DNA from: Chloroflexota bacterium
GTDB taxonomy: Bacteria; Chloroflexota; Anaerolineae; Caldilineales; Caldilineaceae
Length of the DNA stretch: 64,000 nucleotides
Assembly: GCA_003451595.1 (NCBI GenBank)
Contig: DMDA01000019.1
Span: 35,904 to 99,903 of the forward strand
Reading direction: 5' to 3'
Shown: in pieces, positions 36,205 through 45,007 of the stretch
How positions within the stretch are numbered: position 1 is the first letter of the stretch
Layout of the letters: the number at the start of each line of letters is the position of its first letter
Notes under the pieces: generated by a model
Databases searched by the model: none
The model's input: the letters and a program-made list of their open reading frames with translations, nothing else
Told to the model about the DNA's origin: nothing
Made by a program: the position numbers and the translations under genes

Positions 36205-37613
36205 CAACCGAACTCATCGTCGCCCTGGTCGCCATTGCCCGCCCAACCTTCGATGTATCGCTGGCGCAGGCGGTTGCCGACACGGCGCTGGCGCAGATCG
36301 AGCAGGCGGGGCTGAAAGTCGTCGGCAGCCGCAACACGCTGATCATGGACGCCGATGGCGCCGCCCGCGTCCAGCACGAACTACGCAACACGCCACACGA
36401 TCTGCTCGTCCTGCTGCAAGCCAGCTTCGCCGATAGCAGCATGGCCGTGGCGCTGGCGGAAGTGGCGGCGGAACGGTGCATTCCTGTGCTGTTGTGGGCA
36501 GTGCCCGACGCGCGCGCTGGCGGGCGACTGCGCCTCAACAGCCTGTGTGGCATCAACCTGGCCGGGCACGCGCTGATGCTGCGCAGCATCGCCTACGATT
36601 ATCTGCTCACACAAGCCGACGACCCGGCGGCGCTGGCGAAGATCGCAACGCTGGCGCGCGCCGGGCGGGCGCTGCGCACGCTACACGGTGCGACGTTGGG
36701 TGTGGTCGGCGAGCATCCGGCTGGTTTTGACACCTGCGCGTACGACGCCGACGATCTGGCGCAGCTCTTCGGCGTGACGGTGCGACCTGTAGCGCTGGCG
36801 GAGACCCTGGCGCAAGCCGCCGCAGCCGGCGACGCCGATCGCAACCGCTTTGTGGCGCGCGTGACCGAACTGGCGCCCAACGTGACGGAGCTTGAGCAAA
36901 GGGCGGTGCGCGGCACGGCGGGCGTCTATCATGCGCTGCGCACGTTGGCGGATGAGGCGCGGCTGTCCGGCGTGGCGGTGCGCTGTTGGCCCGAATTTTT
37001 CACCGAGCTGGGTTGCGCGGCGTGCGGCGCGATGAGTGTGCTCAACGAAGAGCAGTGTCCGGCAAGCTGCGAGGCAGATGTCAACGGCACGCTCACCTCG
37101 CTGCTGCTGCAGGCGCTGGCGGACGCACCGGCCTTCATCACCGACCTGGTGTCGATTGAGGCGGCGAGTGACAGCGCCGTGCTCTGGCACTGTGGGCTGG
37201 CGCCGACAAGCATGGCTGACCCCGAAGCCGAGATTCTGGGCACGATCCACAGCAACCGCAAGCTGCCGCTGCTCTTCGAGTTTCCGCTCAAGCCGGGGCG
37301 CGTCACCGTGGCGCGGCTGCATCGCACGGCAGGCCGCCATTCTGCCGCAGAGACGCAAGGGCGCAGAGATGCACAGCGCAACGGCGAGGTGGGCTATCAG
37401 CTTGTGATCGGCGGCGGCGAGATGGTGCGCGCGCCCAAGAGCTTCACGGGCACGAGCGGCGTGCTGCGCTTCGACCGCCCGGCGACTGCGGTCTTCGACA
37501 CGATCATGCGCATGGGGTTGGAGCATCACGTGAGCATCGTCTACGGCGACTACTGCGCCGAGCTGCGGCAGGTGGCGCGGCTGGTTGGGCTGCCGGTGGT
37601 GGAGCTAACGTGA
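36201..37613 (+). CDS. L-fucose/L-arabinose isomerase-fold protein
   Basis: A 470-residue protein resembling the fucose isomerase-like family. Supporting parts are LLVLLQASFADSSMAVALAE near 68, VLLWAVPDARAGGRLRLNSL near 95, LGVVGEHPAGFDTC near 172, and in the second half VAVRCWPEFFTELGCAACGA near 255 and ADVNGTLTSLLLQAL near 293, where isomerases place metal-binding Glu and Asp. It probably isomerises or cleaves a sugar. Near residues 382-394 a short intergenic-type repeat (37345-37370) is present in frame and gives an Arg/Gln-rich loop. The start overlaps the upstream Gfo/Idh stop by four bases. Confidence 0.75.
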   Translation: MTTELIVALVAIARPTFDVSLAQAVADTALAQIEQAGLKVVGSRNTLIMDADGAARVQHELRNTPHDLLVLLQASFADSSMAVALAEVAAERCIPVLLWAVPDARAGGRLRLNSLCGINLAGHALMLRSIAYDYLLTQADDPAALAKIATLARAGRALRTLHGATLGVVGEHPAGFDTCAYDADDLAQLFGVTVRPVALAETLAQAAAAGDADRNRFVARVTELAPNVTELEQRAVRGTAGVYHALRTLADEARLSGVAVRCWPEFFTELGCAACGAMSVLNEEQCPASCEADVNGTLTSLLLQALADAPAFITDLVSIEAASDSAVLWHCGLAPTSMADPEAEILGTIHSNRKLPLLFEFPLKPGRVTVARLHRTAGRHSAAETQGRRDAQRNGEVGYQLVIGGGEMVRAPKSFTGTSGVLRFDRPATAVFDTIMRMGLEHHVSIVYGDYCAELRQVARLVGLPVVELT

Positions 37614-37660
37614 TCTGTGCGGCAGTTGTACATCTGGCAACGTCGTGCTCTGGCTGCGGT

Positions 37661-37695
37661 GCGTGTGGCGTGTTGGCGCGTCACACGCAACACGC
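37661..37695. terminator. Imperfect GTGTTGCGTGT hairpin between convergent genes
   Basis: gcgtgtggcgtgtt (37661-37674) and cacacgcaacacgc (37682-37695) pair at 12 of 14 positions around a 7-nt loop. It lies in the 111-bp gap between the sugar gene and the convergent acoC, so a terminator role is reasonable. The core matches that at 24729-24778. Confidence 0.4.
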
Positions 37696-37724
37696 AACCA
37701 TCGCTTGACTGGCGCCTGCGCGTA

Positions 37725-39035
37725 CTAGCCTTCAGGCCATGACGCCGGCTGAGATAGGAGCTGGCAGACACGTTGCAGGAATGCTGCGCCTGGTGCACCA
37801 TCGATTAGGCGATGGTCGATGGTGAGACTCAACGTCATGAACTGGCGCCATGTAATGCCATGCTCCTGGCGAACAAGCTGTTCAGAGATGCGCCCCACTC
37901 CCAGAATAGCCGCCTCCGGTGGGTTAAGGATTGGTGTAAAGGCATCGATGCCGTACATGCCGAGATTGGTGAGCGTAAAGCTGCCCCCGGTCAGTTCGGC
38001 TTCGGTCAACTGGTTGGCACGCGCCCGCTCGCTGAGTCGCTTGATTTCATTACTGAGCGCGGCCAGCGACAGACGGTCAGCCTGCTTCACGACAGGCGCA
38101 ACCAGACCAGCTTCCAGCGCCACTGCCACGCCGATATTGATCTCCGCCACCTGTTCGATAGCGTCGTCGCTCCAGCGCACGTTCATGTATGGATGTTCAC
38201 GCAGGGCTAGGGCAACGGCGCGCACGATCAGTGCGGTGTAGGTGACGCCTGTCGTCGCCTTGCTGCGCTCCTGCTCAGCTACCAGTGCGGTGACATCGGC
38301 TTGCGTCGTCATCGTCAGTTGCGCCGTGTTATGCAGGCTTTCCATCATGCGCCGCGCAATGGCGCGACGCATGGGTGAGAGCGGTGCGCGGGTAGACGCC
38401 GTCGCAATGGCTGAGCGCCGGTCAAGCGCTGCCTGCACGTCTTGCTCGCTGATGCGGCCGCCCGGCCCGGCGCCAACCAGGGTGGCAAGATCGATGCCAT
38501 GCTCTTTTGCCATTCGTTTGGCGATGGGTGTGGCGCGTATCTCACTGGGCGGCGACGTCATGGGCGCGGGAGGCGGCGCAGCGGGCGCATTCATCTGCGC
38601 CGCCCGCTGCACATCCTCTTCGGTGATACGTTGTCCGTTGGCCGGCGTGACATGCGCCAGCTCGATGCCAAGCTCCTTGGCCAGGCGGCGAGCGGCAGGC
38701 GACGCAGGATAGTTGCCTGCCGGTGCAGAGGCGGCAATCGTTGCCCCATCTGCTGCGGACCGAGACGTTGTCGCGATGGGGGCGTCTGCGCTTTCGTTGG
38801 GCAGTAGCAGAATGGCAAGGGTTTGCCCTGGGCGGATGACTGCATCGCGTGGCGCCAGAATCTGCTGAATGCGACCATCCACAGGCGCCACCACCTCGCT
38901 GCTCACCTTATCGAATTGCACTTCGAGCAGCGGTTCACCGGCGCGCACCTCTGCGCCTTCCCGTTTGAACCAGGCGACGACGATGCCTTCCGTCGCGGTG
39001 CTACCTACCGGAGGCAGCGTCATTTCATGGGGCAT
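37725..39035 (-). CDS. acoC: Dihydrolipoamide acyltransferase (E2), acetoin dehydrogenase type, with two peripheral-subunit-binding domains
   Basis: A 436-residue E2. Residues ~1-78 are a lipoyl domain with the lipoylated lysine in EVQFDKVSSEV. Two E3/E1-binding domains follow: SPAARRLAKELGIELAHVTP near 115 and TPIAKRMAKEHGIDLATLVG near 167; one is usual in this class. The C-terminal catalytic domain ends with HRLIDGAPGAAFLQRV, the HxxxDG active site. ATG 39035 has GGAG 8 nt upstream, inside the end of the E1-beta gene; a GTG at 39044 is also in frame. It transfers the acetyl group from E1 to CoA. No E3 gene is in the operon. Confidence 0.9.
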   Translation of the reverse strand: MPHEMTLPPVGSTATEGIVVAWFKREGAEVRAGEPLLEVQFDKVSSEVVAPVDGRIQQILAPRDAVIRPGQTLAILLLPNESADAPIATTSRSAADGATIAASAPAGNYPASPAARRLAKELGIELAHVTPANGQRITEEDVQRAAQMNAPAAPPPAPMTSPPSEIRATPIAKRMAKEHGIDLATLVGAGPGGRISEQDVQAALDRRSAIATASTRAPLSPMRRAIARRMMESLHNTAQLTMTTQADVTALVAEQERSKATTGVTYTALIVRAVALALREHPYMNVRWSDDAIEQVAEINIGVAVALEAGLVAPVVKQADRLSLAALSNEIKRLSERARANQLTEAELTGGSFTLTNLGMYGIDAFTPILNPPEAAILGVGRISEQLVRQEHGITWRQFMTLSLTIDHRLIDGAPGAAFLQRVCQLLSQPASWPEG

Positions 39036-39040
39036 ACGGG

Positions 39041-40051
39041 TCACTCCATCAAGGCGCGGGCAGTAGCGGCGATGCGTTCGGCGCTGGGTAGCACAAACTG
39101 TTCGAGCGGTCGGCTGTATGGAATCGGCACATCGGGCACAGCCAGGCGTCGAATCGGGGCGTCCAGGTAGTCGAGCGCGTCTTCGGCCACAAGCGCCGCA
39201 ATCTCGCCCGACATGCCGAAGCTGTGATAGTCCTCATCGACCACAACCAGACGATGCGTCTTCTTGACCGAGTTGATCACGGTTTCTCGATCCAGCGGCA
39301 CGAGTGTGCGGAGGTCAATCACTTCCGCTTCGATGCCCTCCTGGGCCAGTGCGTCGGCTGCATCCAGCGCGCGGTGCACCATCATCGCCAGGCTGACGAT
39401 CGTGACATCTTTGCCCGTGCGTTTGATGTCGGCTTTCCCTAGCGGGATTGTGTAGGCTTCTTCCGGGACTGGCGTCACCGAACGTTGGTGATATTTCATC
39501 CAGCCCAGCCCCATCAGTCCCTTGTGGAAGAAATACATGACAGGGTTGTCGTCGCGGATGGCAGAGATCATCAGTCCCTTGGCGTCATAAGCCGTCGATG
39601 GTACGACGACTTTGAGGCCGGGTACGTGAGCGAAGAGGCCATACAGACATTGTGAATGCTGCGCTGCATCGTTATAGCCACCGCCGATGGCAGTGGTCAG
39701 CACGACCGGGAAGCGCGCTGCACCGCCGGACATGTAGGTGTTCTTGGCCAGGTGGTTGTAAATCTGATCCATGCAGACGCCGAAAAAATCGACAAACATC
39801 AACTCCACAATCGGGCGCATACCTTCGGCGGCGGCGCCGGTGGCGGCGCCGATAAACGCCGTTTCTGAGATCGGTGTGTCCATCACCCGTTCAGCGCCAT
39901 ATTTTTGATAGAGACCTTGCGTTGCGCCAAAGATGCCGCCGTAGATGCCGACATCTTCGCCCAAGACAAACACCCGATGATCACGCGCCATCTCCTGGTC
40001 GATCGCTTCGGCAATGGCTTTGGACATGGTCAATTCGCGTTCGTTCGCCAT
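39041..40051 (-). CDS. acoB: 2-oxoacid/acetoin dehydrogenase E1 component, beta subunit
   Basis: A 336-residue E1-beta of the thiamine-diphosphate dehydrogenases. Signature segments are FVLGEDVGIYGGIFGATQGL near 27 (catalytic Glu that activates ThDP), DTPISETAFIGAATGAAAEG near 58, AIGGGYNDAAQHSQ near 120, VEVIDLRTLVPLD-like EAEVIDLRTLVPLDRETVIN near 235 and VVVDEDYHSFGMSGEIAALV near 265. The start at 40051 has GGAG 9 nt upstream; a start 15 bp earlier lacks one. It lies 41 bp after acoA and 5 bp before acoC, so the three are co-transcribed. Confidence 0.92.
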   Translation of the reverse strand: MANERELTMSKAIAEAIDQEMARDHRVFVLGEDVGIYGGIFGATQGLYQKYGAERVMDTPISETAFIGAATGAAAEGMRPIVELMFVDFFGVCMDQIYNHLAKNTYMSGGAARFPVVLTTAIGGGYNDAAQHSQCLYGLFAHVPGLKVVVPSTAYDAKGLMISAIRDDNPVMYFFHKGLMGLGWMKYHQRSVTPVPEEAYTIPLGKADIKRTGKDVTIVSLAMMVHRALDAADALAQEGIEAEVIDLRTLVPLDRETVINSVKKTHRLVVVDEDYHSFGMSGEIAALVAEDALDYLDAPIRRLAVPDVPIPYSRPLEQFVLPSAERIAATARALME

Positions 40052-40092
40052 AAGTTGTTTCTCCATCGAACAAGTTGTGTCTGATTGCGGGT

Positions 40093-41079
40093 TTAGACGA
40101 AGACATCTTCCAGGGCACGCTCAGGCGCCGGGTAAGGGCTTTGCCGTGCAAAGAGAAAAGCCGCATCGACATCCGCTTTGGCGGCGGCGCGGGCGTCGTC
40201 AAGTTCGGATTGGGTGGCAATACCCTGTTCGTGCAACTGTGCGCCTAGTCGAGCAATCGGGTCGTTGGCTTTGAGCGTGGGAACCTCATCCTTGGGGCGA
40301 TAGAGTTCAGGATCGCCTTGAAAGTGCCCGTAGAGGCGGTCCGTTTTGACTTCAATCAGGCTGGGGCCTTCGCCGCGCCGTGCACGCCGCACAGCCTCGC
40401 CCACGACTTCATAGACGGCCAGCACATCATTTTCGTCGATGCGGACGCCGGGGATGCCGTAGCCGGCGGCGCGCTGGCTATTGTCAGGGATGGCTGTCGA
40501 GAGTTGTTTTGCCACCGAGATCGCCCAAGAGTTGTCCTCGATGATGAAGATCATGGGCAGTTTCCAGAGCGCAGCCAGGTTGAGCGCTTCATGGAAGGCG
40601 CCTTGATTGGCTGCGCCCTCGCCCGCAAACGCCACAGCGACCCAGTCCTTGCCCATCTTCTTGGCTGCCAACGCTGCGCCGCACGCTGGCGGGAAGCTGG
40701 CGCCGACGATGCCGCTACAACTGAATTTATGCTCCACATCGAAAAGGTGCATGTGGCCGCCCTTGCCCTTGCCCAGACCCGTCTCCTTGCCGAAGATTTC
40801 CGCCGCCAATTTGTTGATGTTGACGCCTTTGGCGATGGCAAAGTGATGAGGGCGATGCGTGCCGACAACTGTATCCTCTTTGTGCAGGTGCATACATGTG
40901 CCGACCGCCACCGGTTCCTGGCCAGCGGCCAGATGCATCTCACCCGGCACTGGCCCGGAGCCAATGTCAAAGGCTGGCGATTTCCCTTCCATGTACGCCA
41001 CCGCCATCTCGTCCTCGAAGATGCGGATCGTCCACATCTGGCGGTACATCGAGAGCAACTGTTCTTTGCTTAGGTTCAT
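40093..41079 (-). CDS. acoA: 2-oxoacid/acetoin dehydrogenase E1 component, alpha subunit
   Basis: A 328-residue E1-alpha. The ThDP/Mg motif is FAGEGAANQGAFHEALNLAA near 157 ending in IIEDN, with GTHRPHHFAIAKGVNINKLA near 78 and GKGKGGHMHLF near 107, all typical of acetoin and pyruvate dehydrogenase E1-alpha. The phosphorylation loop of mitochondrial enzymes is not needed here. GGAGGG lies 5 nt before ATG 41079. With acoX directly upstream, acetoin cleavage to acetaldehyde and acetyl-CoA is the best guess; a branched-chain or pyruvate dehydrogenase is less likely. Confidence 0.92.
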   Translation of the reverse strand: MNLSKEQLLSMYRQMWTIRIFEDEMAVAYMEGKSPAFDIGSGPVPGEMHLAAGQEPVAVGTCMHLHKEDTVVGTHRPHHFAIAKGVNINKLAAEIFGKETGLGKGKGGHMHLFDVEHKFSCSGIVGASFPPACGAALAAKKMGKDWVAVAFAGEGAANQGAFHEALNLAALWKLPMIFIIEDNSWAISVAKQLSTAIPDNSQRAAGYGIPGVRIDENDVLAVYEVVGEAVRRARRGEGPSLIEVKTDRLYGHFQGDPELYRPKDEVPTLKANDPIARLGAQLHEQGIATQSELDDARAAAKADVDAAFLFARQSPYPAPERALEDVFV

Positions 41080-41169
41080 CTTTTCCCTCCTCAATACGGA
41101 ACTGGACGGTGATGAGAATTCGTTACGCGCGGACCGGCGCCTCCGGGCACGACAACGTTCGGGTAGCCG

Positions 41170-42183
41170 TCATGCTGGATTCGCTGGCGACGCGGTGTAC
41201 GACGAACGAACAAACCAGCCGATCTGCGCCGCATATTGCAGTGTGCGCTGGATATCTACGACCAGAGGGCCTGCCTGGCTTAGGCGAATGTCTACACGTT
41301 CTCCCTGGCGTAGCGTGAATTTGCGCTCACCATCGAGTGCGATCACGGTAGGGGTGCGATTGATCGAAATGGATTCGCCGATCTGGATGCGGCGATGGCT
41401 CTTGACGGGTATCGGTCGAATCAACCCTGGCGCAATTGGGGCCAGCACTGCGGTTCCGCCGCTGCCGACTTCCAGAAAAATGCCCTCTTCCTCGCCGGGG
41501 GGCGTTGGCTCCAGGTAGCCACCGATCGCAGAAAGCCCAATACTGAAGGGTTCGGCGCGCGCCAGTACGACTTCTTGAATATCGTCGGCGTGCCAGACTG
41601 CGCGTGCGCCAATGAAGCGCTCCCGATAGACGACGGCATCAACGAGCGCAATATCCTCCAACCGGTCGTTGCGCCAGAGTTCGAGCCGCTTGGTGGGATG
41701 AGTTGCGATGGTTAGCGGCACAGCGCCAGTGGCTACGAGACCGGCGGCCAGCCCCGCAACTGTGCCTTCCACCATGACGGGAAAGACATTATTGGTGCCG
41801 GTCGAAATCGGCGTCAGGGGCGTTGCGCCACACGTCTTGGCGACAGCCCGGTTGGTGCCATCGCCGCCCAGGGTGATCAGGGTGCTCACGCCAGCTGCGA
41901 CCATGCGCTCGGCTGCCTCGACAGAGTCGTGCTCCTCGAAGCGCGGCTCCATTGCCACCATCTCGACGGCGAGTTGCAGGTGCAGGTTATCCAGCGCCTT
42001 GCGCCCGATGCCGAATGCGTCCGGCATGAGCAGCACCCGTGCGACGCCGGTTGCGTCCAGCGCCAACAGCACGCGGCGCACGATATTCACCTTTTCATTG
42101 TTGTCGAAAACGGATGCGTGCGCCACCAGGCGGCGAATATCGCGGCCGGCGGAAGGATTCGCAATGATGCCTACAATTGACAT
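41170..42183 (-). CDS. acoX: AcoX-like ATP-NAD kinase family protein
   Basis: A 337-residue protein of the NAD kinase/diacylglycerol kinase fold. IVGIIANPSAGRDIRRLVAH is at the N-terminus and LITLGGDGTNRAVAKTCGAT near 96 carries the GGDG motif. AcoX proteins are encoded with acetoin dehydrogenase genes, and their role in acetoin use is not fully known. The ATG at 42183 has AGGTGA 7 nt upstream, which lies inside a 15-bp tandem repeat; the frame runs further upstream through that repeat. It heads the leftward acoXABC operon, with 90 bp to acoA. Confidence 0.88.
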   Translation of the reverse strand: MSIVGIIANPSAGRDIRRLVAHASVFDNNEKVNIVRRVLLALDATGVARVLLMPDAFGIGRKALDNLHLQLAVEMVAMEPRFEEHDSVEAAERMVAAGVSTLITLGGDGTNRAVAKTCGATPLTPISTGTNNVFPVMVEGTVAGLAAGLVATGAVPLTIATHPTKRLELWRNDRLEDIALVDAVVYRERFIGARAVWHADDIQEVVLARAEPFSIGLSAIGGYLEPTPPGEEEGIFLEVGSGGTAVLAPIAPGLIRPIPVKSHRRIQIGESISINRTPTVIALDGERKFTLRQGERVDIRLSQAGPLVVDIQRTLQYAAQIGWFVRSSYTASPANPA

Positions 42184-42220
42184 GCGCGTTTCACCTGTGC
42201 GCGTTTCACCTGTGCGCGTA
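42184..42220. repeat. Tandem 15-bp repeat carrying the acoX ribosome-binding site
   Basis: Unit gcgcgtttcacctgt occurs twice in full and once in part (gcgcgta). On the acoX strand each unit reads as acaggtgaaacgcgc, so each full copy holds AGGTGA. The copy next to the ATG is at the right distance for translation; the second adds a spare site 15 nt further away and keeps the reading frame open. Confidence 0.75.
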
Positions 42221-42407
42221 GCCACGCGCAACAAAGCTGCTGGAGCGCGTGACACTTCCTGTCATTGCTGCAGCGCGACCTTGCTATCTGTTGCGGAAAA
42301 TCATCTTGAGAATGTCAGGAGTATAGTCCAATTGCGCCAGCAAGCAAAACAGCAAGTAAAACATAGGGTTGTCCACAGCCGGACGGCAATATAGGAAGCA
42401 ATTGCTC

Positions 42408-42499
42408 ATAGACAACACAAATAGACTTTGCTCATCTTCCCGGAAGCTCTGAGCTTCCGGGAAGATATCGGGTGTACGATGTTTGATTGTGCTATCTAT
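42408..42499. repeat. 92-bp MITE-like repeat, copy 1
   Basis: Ends atagacaacacaa and ttgtgctatctat are imperfect terminal inverted repeats (11 of 13). The centre is a perfect 14-bp stem, tcttcccggaagct / agcttccgggaaga, around ctg (42435-42465). The copy at 50588-50679 differs at one base only. It lies in the 430-bp gap between acoX and the deacetylase gene. No coding capacity. Confidence 0.85.
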
Positions 42500-42581
42500 C
42501 AGGCGTCATTGAGAACGTGTGTCGCGGGTGCGCTGGTGTTGTGGTAGCATAGACAACGTCCAACGATAATCTATCCAGTTC

Positions 42582-42603
42582 ACTTAACGATTTTGACTTA
42601 ACG
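42582..42603 (+). promoter_or_regulatory. Direct repeat upstream of the ChbG-type gene
   Basis: acttaacg occurs twice, 14 bp apart, ending 10 bp before the deacetylase ATG and just ahead of its GGAGG. It may be an operator for an unseen regulator. No convincing -35/-10 pair was found. Confidence 0.25.
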
Positions 42604-42613
42604 GAGGTCTGCA

Positions 42614-43561
42614 ATGAAGACGGATGCGTCGCGCCTGTCGCCCAACCCGGTGCTGGCGCAGCTTGGCTATCCGCCCGATGCCCGGCTGGTCATCTTCCAC
42701 GCCGATGATGTAGGGATGTGTCATGGCAGCAACCGCGCCTTTATCGACTTACAGGCGGCGGGAGTTGTCCAATGCGGGTCGATCATGGCGCCCTGTCCCT
42801 GGGCGCCGGAGATACTCGACTACTGTGCCGCGCACCCGGAGATCGACGTGGGCGTGCATCTCACCCTCAACAGTGAGTGGCCAGGCTACCGCTGGGGACC
42901 GGTGAGTACGCGCGCGGTGGAGAGCGGGTTGATCGACGCACGTGGGCATTTCTGGCCGCAGGTGGCGCAGATGCAGGCGACAATGCGGGCGTCGGCGGCG
43001 CTGGCTGAACTGCGCGCCCAGATTGAACTGGTGCGAGCGGCTGGCATCGATTTTACCCATCTCGACACCCACATGGGCGCTGCGCTGACGCCGGCGCTCT
43101 TTCCCGCCTATGTCGAGTTGGGCTTCGAGTACAATGTGCCTGTGCTGGTGTTGCGGCAACTGGATGACTACGTGCGGGCGCTAGGGTTCACCCAGGCCAG
43201 CGATGCCGAATGGTCCGCATTTGTCGCCGAGCTGGAGGCGCGCGGCATGCCGCTGATCGATCACTTTCGCGTCACGCCAGGCTACGGGCCGGGCGAAGAT
43301 GAGGGCGGTCGCGCCGATCTCTACGCAGCGACGCTACGCGCCTTGCCGCCCGGCATCACCTATTTTAGTCTCCACCCTAATGCGTCCGGCGACATCGAGA
43401 TCATTGCGCCGGAGCGCGCCCACTGGCGCACCTTTGAGCACGACTATTTCCGCTCGCCGCAACTGCTGGCGTTGTTGCAGCGGGAGCAGATTCAGCCCAT
43501 CGGCTACCGCGCCTTGTGCACGCTCATGCGCACAGCGCGCCGGAACCGCCGTCAGCTCTAG
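42614..43561 (+). CDS. ChbG/HpnK (YdjC) family carbohydrate deacetylase
   Basis: A 315-residue YdjC-like protein. Metal-site residues appear as VIFHADDVGMCHGSN near 26 (Asp-Asp), VGVHLTLNSEWPG near 78 (His) and FTHLDTHMGAALTP near 139 (His/Asp), the ChbG pattern for removing N-acetyl or other acyl groups from small oligosaccharides. GGAGG lies 6 nt before the ATG. It is cytoplasmic, with no signal peptide. Its relation to the following RbsB-like gene is only by position. Confidence 0.88.
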   Translation: MKTDASRLSPNPVLAQLGYPPDARLVIFHADDVGMCHGSNRAFIDLQAAGVVQCGSIMAPCPWAPEILDYCAAHPEIDVGVHLTLNSEWPGYRWGPVSTRAVESGLIDARGHFWPQVAQMQATMRASAALAELRAQIELVRAAGIDFTHLDTHMGAALTPALFPAYVELGFEYNVPVLVLRQLDDYVRALGFTQASDAEWSAFVAELEARGMPLIDHFRVTPGYGPGEDEGGRADLYAATLRALPPGITYFSLHPNASGDIEIIAPERAHWRTFEHDYFRSPQLLALLQREQIQPIGYRALCTLMRTARRNRRQL

Positions 43562-43745
43562 CCGCTGCGATGCGCATGATGGTAAAAAAATGTCTAGGTT
43601 TTCCAGAAAATAACATTTGTTTATGCCGAGGCTCTGACGTTTGACTGAGAAGGTAGGCGCATGGCCGCGTTACAATTACTCTTGCAGAGGTTTACATTTT
43701 TCAGCCAGAGCAGGATTGGACGCTGTCTTAAGTCAGGGAGGAAGC

Positions 43746-44759
43746 ATGGTCGCAAACTTCAAGCATATGCGCGCGCGGTGGACAGGCGCGCTGGCGCTTC
43801 TGCTCATCATGGCCTGGGCGTTGCTGGCCGGCTGTGGTGGTGCGGAGAACAAGAACACAACGATTTTTGAGGCGGCGCCGCCGAGTGCAGCGGCGCCTGT
43901 CACAACGCCGGCGCGCTATCGAATTGGCCTGATTATGAAAACGCTGACTAACCCGTTCTTCATCGAGATGGAGAAAGGCGCACGCCGCGCCCAAGAGGAG
44001 CTGGGCGTCGAACTGGTTGTCAAGACCGGCGCTCAGGAGACCTCGATTGAGCAGCAGATCGCCATCGTCGAAGAGATGATTACGGCGGGGATGGATGCGA
44101 TCGTGATCGCCCCTGGCAGCTCGACCGAGTTGATCCCGGTGCTCAAAAAGGCGCAGGACGCAGGCATTGTCGTCATCAACATCGATAACCGGCTAGACGC
44201 AGCCTTATCGGCGAAAATGGGGCTGGCGAATGTACCATTCATTAGTGTAGACAACGAGCAGGGGGCCTATCTTTCAGCAAAGTGCATCGTTGATCGTCTC
44301 AAAGGTCCGGCGGATGTGGCGATCCTGGAAGGCATCCGTGAAGCCAAGAACGCCCAGGATCGCAAAGCTGGCGCCGAGCGCGCCTTTGCCGAAGCGCCGC
44401 AGCTTACCGTGGTCGCCAGTGAGACCGCACACTGGAAGATCGACGAAGGCTATACGGTGACAAAGCGCATCCTTGAGCAACACCCGACTGTCAAGGCAAT
44501 CTTTGCCGCCAACGACATGATGGGGTTGGGCGCCATCAAGTATCTGGATGAGAGTGGCCGCCAGGATGTGCTAGTGGCGGCGTATGACGCGCTGGCGGAA
44601 GCATTAGCGATGGTGGAAACGGGCAAGATGCTCTGCACCATCGACCAACAGGCTGCTGAGCAAGGCTATCTTGGCATTCAATACGCTGTGCGCGCCCTGA
44701 AAGGTGAAACACTGCCTGCCGAAACGATGGTTGACGTCAAACTGATCGGTCAACCCTGA
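43746..44759 (+). CDS. RbsB-like sugar-binding lipoprotein
   Basis: A 337-residue family 2 periplasmic-binding-protein-like lipoprotein. The signal peptide ends in the lipobox LLAGC (residues ~24-28), followed by a Thr/Pro linker. The binding fold begins RIGLIMKTLTNPFFIEMEKG near 59 and includes MITAGMDAIVIAPGSSTELI, VVINIDNRLDAA and IFAANDMMGLGAIKYL, typical of ribose, galactose and AI-2 binding proteins. ATG 43746 follows GGGAGG; the frame extends upstream without support. No permease or ATPase lies next to it. The next gene is a hybrid kinase with an extracellular domain, so this protein may be its ligand-binding partner. Confidence 0.87.
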   Translation: MVANFKHMRARWTGALALLLIMAWALLAGCGGAENKNTTIFEAAPPSAAAPVTTPARYRIGLIMKTLTNPFFIEMEKGARRAQEELGVELVVKTGAQETSIEQQIAIVEEMITAGMDAIVIAPGSSTELIPVLKKAQDAGIVVINIDNRLDAALSAKMGLANVPFISVDNEQGAYLSAKCIVDRLKGPADVAILEGIREAKNAQDRKAGAERAFAEAPQLTVVASETAHWKIDEGYTVTKRILEQHPTVKAIFAANDMMGLGAIKYLDESGRQDVLVAAYDALAEALAMVETGKMLCTIDQQAAEQGYLGIQYAVRALKGETLPAETMVDVKLIGQP

Positions 44760-44846
44760 TGCCCGCAGTCCAGCGCTTCACGAATCTCACATGAAGCCGC
44801 GAAGCACGCAAAGGAAGTCATCTTCAGCCTTGCAACTTCGCGCCTT

Positions 44847-44936
44847 CGTGTGAGCCAAAATCGTGTGAGCCAAAATCGTGTGAGCCAAAATCGGGTGAGC
44901 CAAAATCGTGTGAGCCAAAATCGTGTGAGCCAAAAT
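44847..44936. repeat. Six-copy 15-bp tandem repeat upstream of the hybrid kinase gene
   Basis: Unit cgtgtgagccaaaat is repeated six times head to tail; the fourth copy reads cgggtgagccaaaat. It fills part of the 248-bp gap between the binding-protein gene and the kinase gene. Identity this high suggests recent slippage, so copy number probably varies between strains. Confidence 0.9.
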
Positions 44937-45007
44937 CGAGAACTCCTGAATTTTGCTCTCGTCAGTCGATGTCGGAACAAGTGTGTTGAATCTATGTGCA
45001 GGGTGTT

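Noticed and set aside
44847..44936. The six-copy repeat as a CRISPR array
   Set aside because: Copies of 15 bp are directly adjacent, with no spacers and no cas genes.
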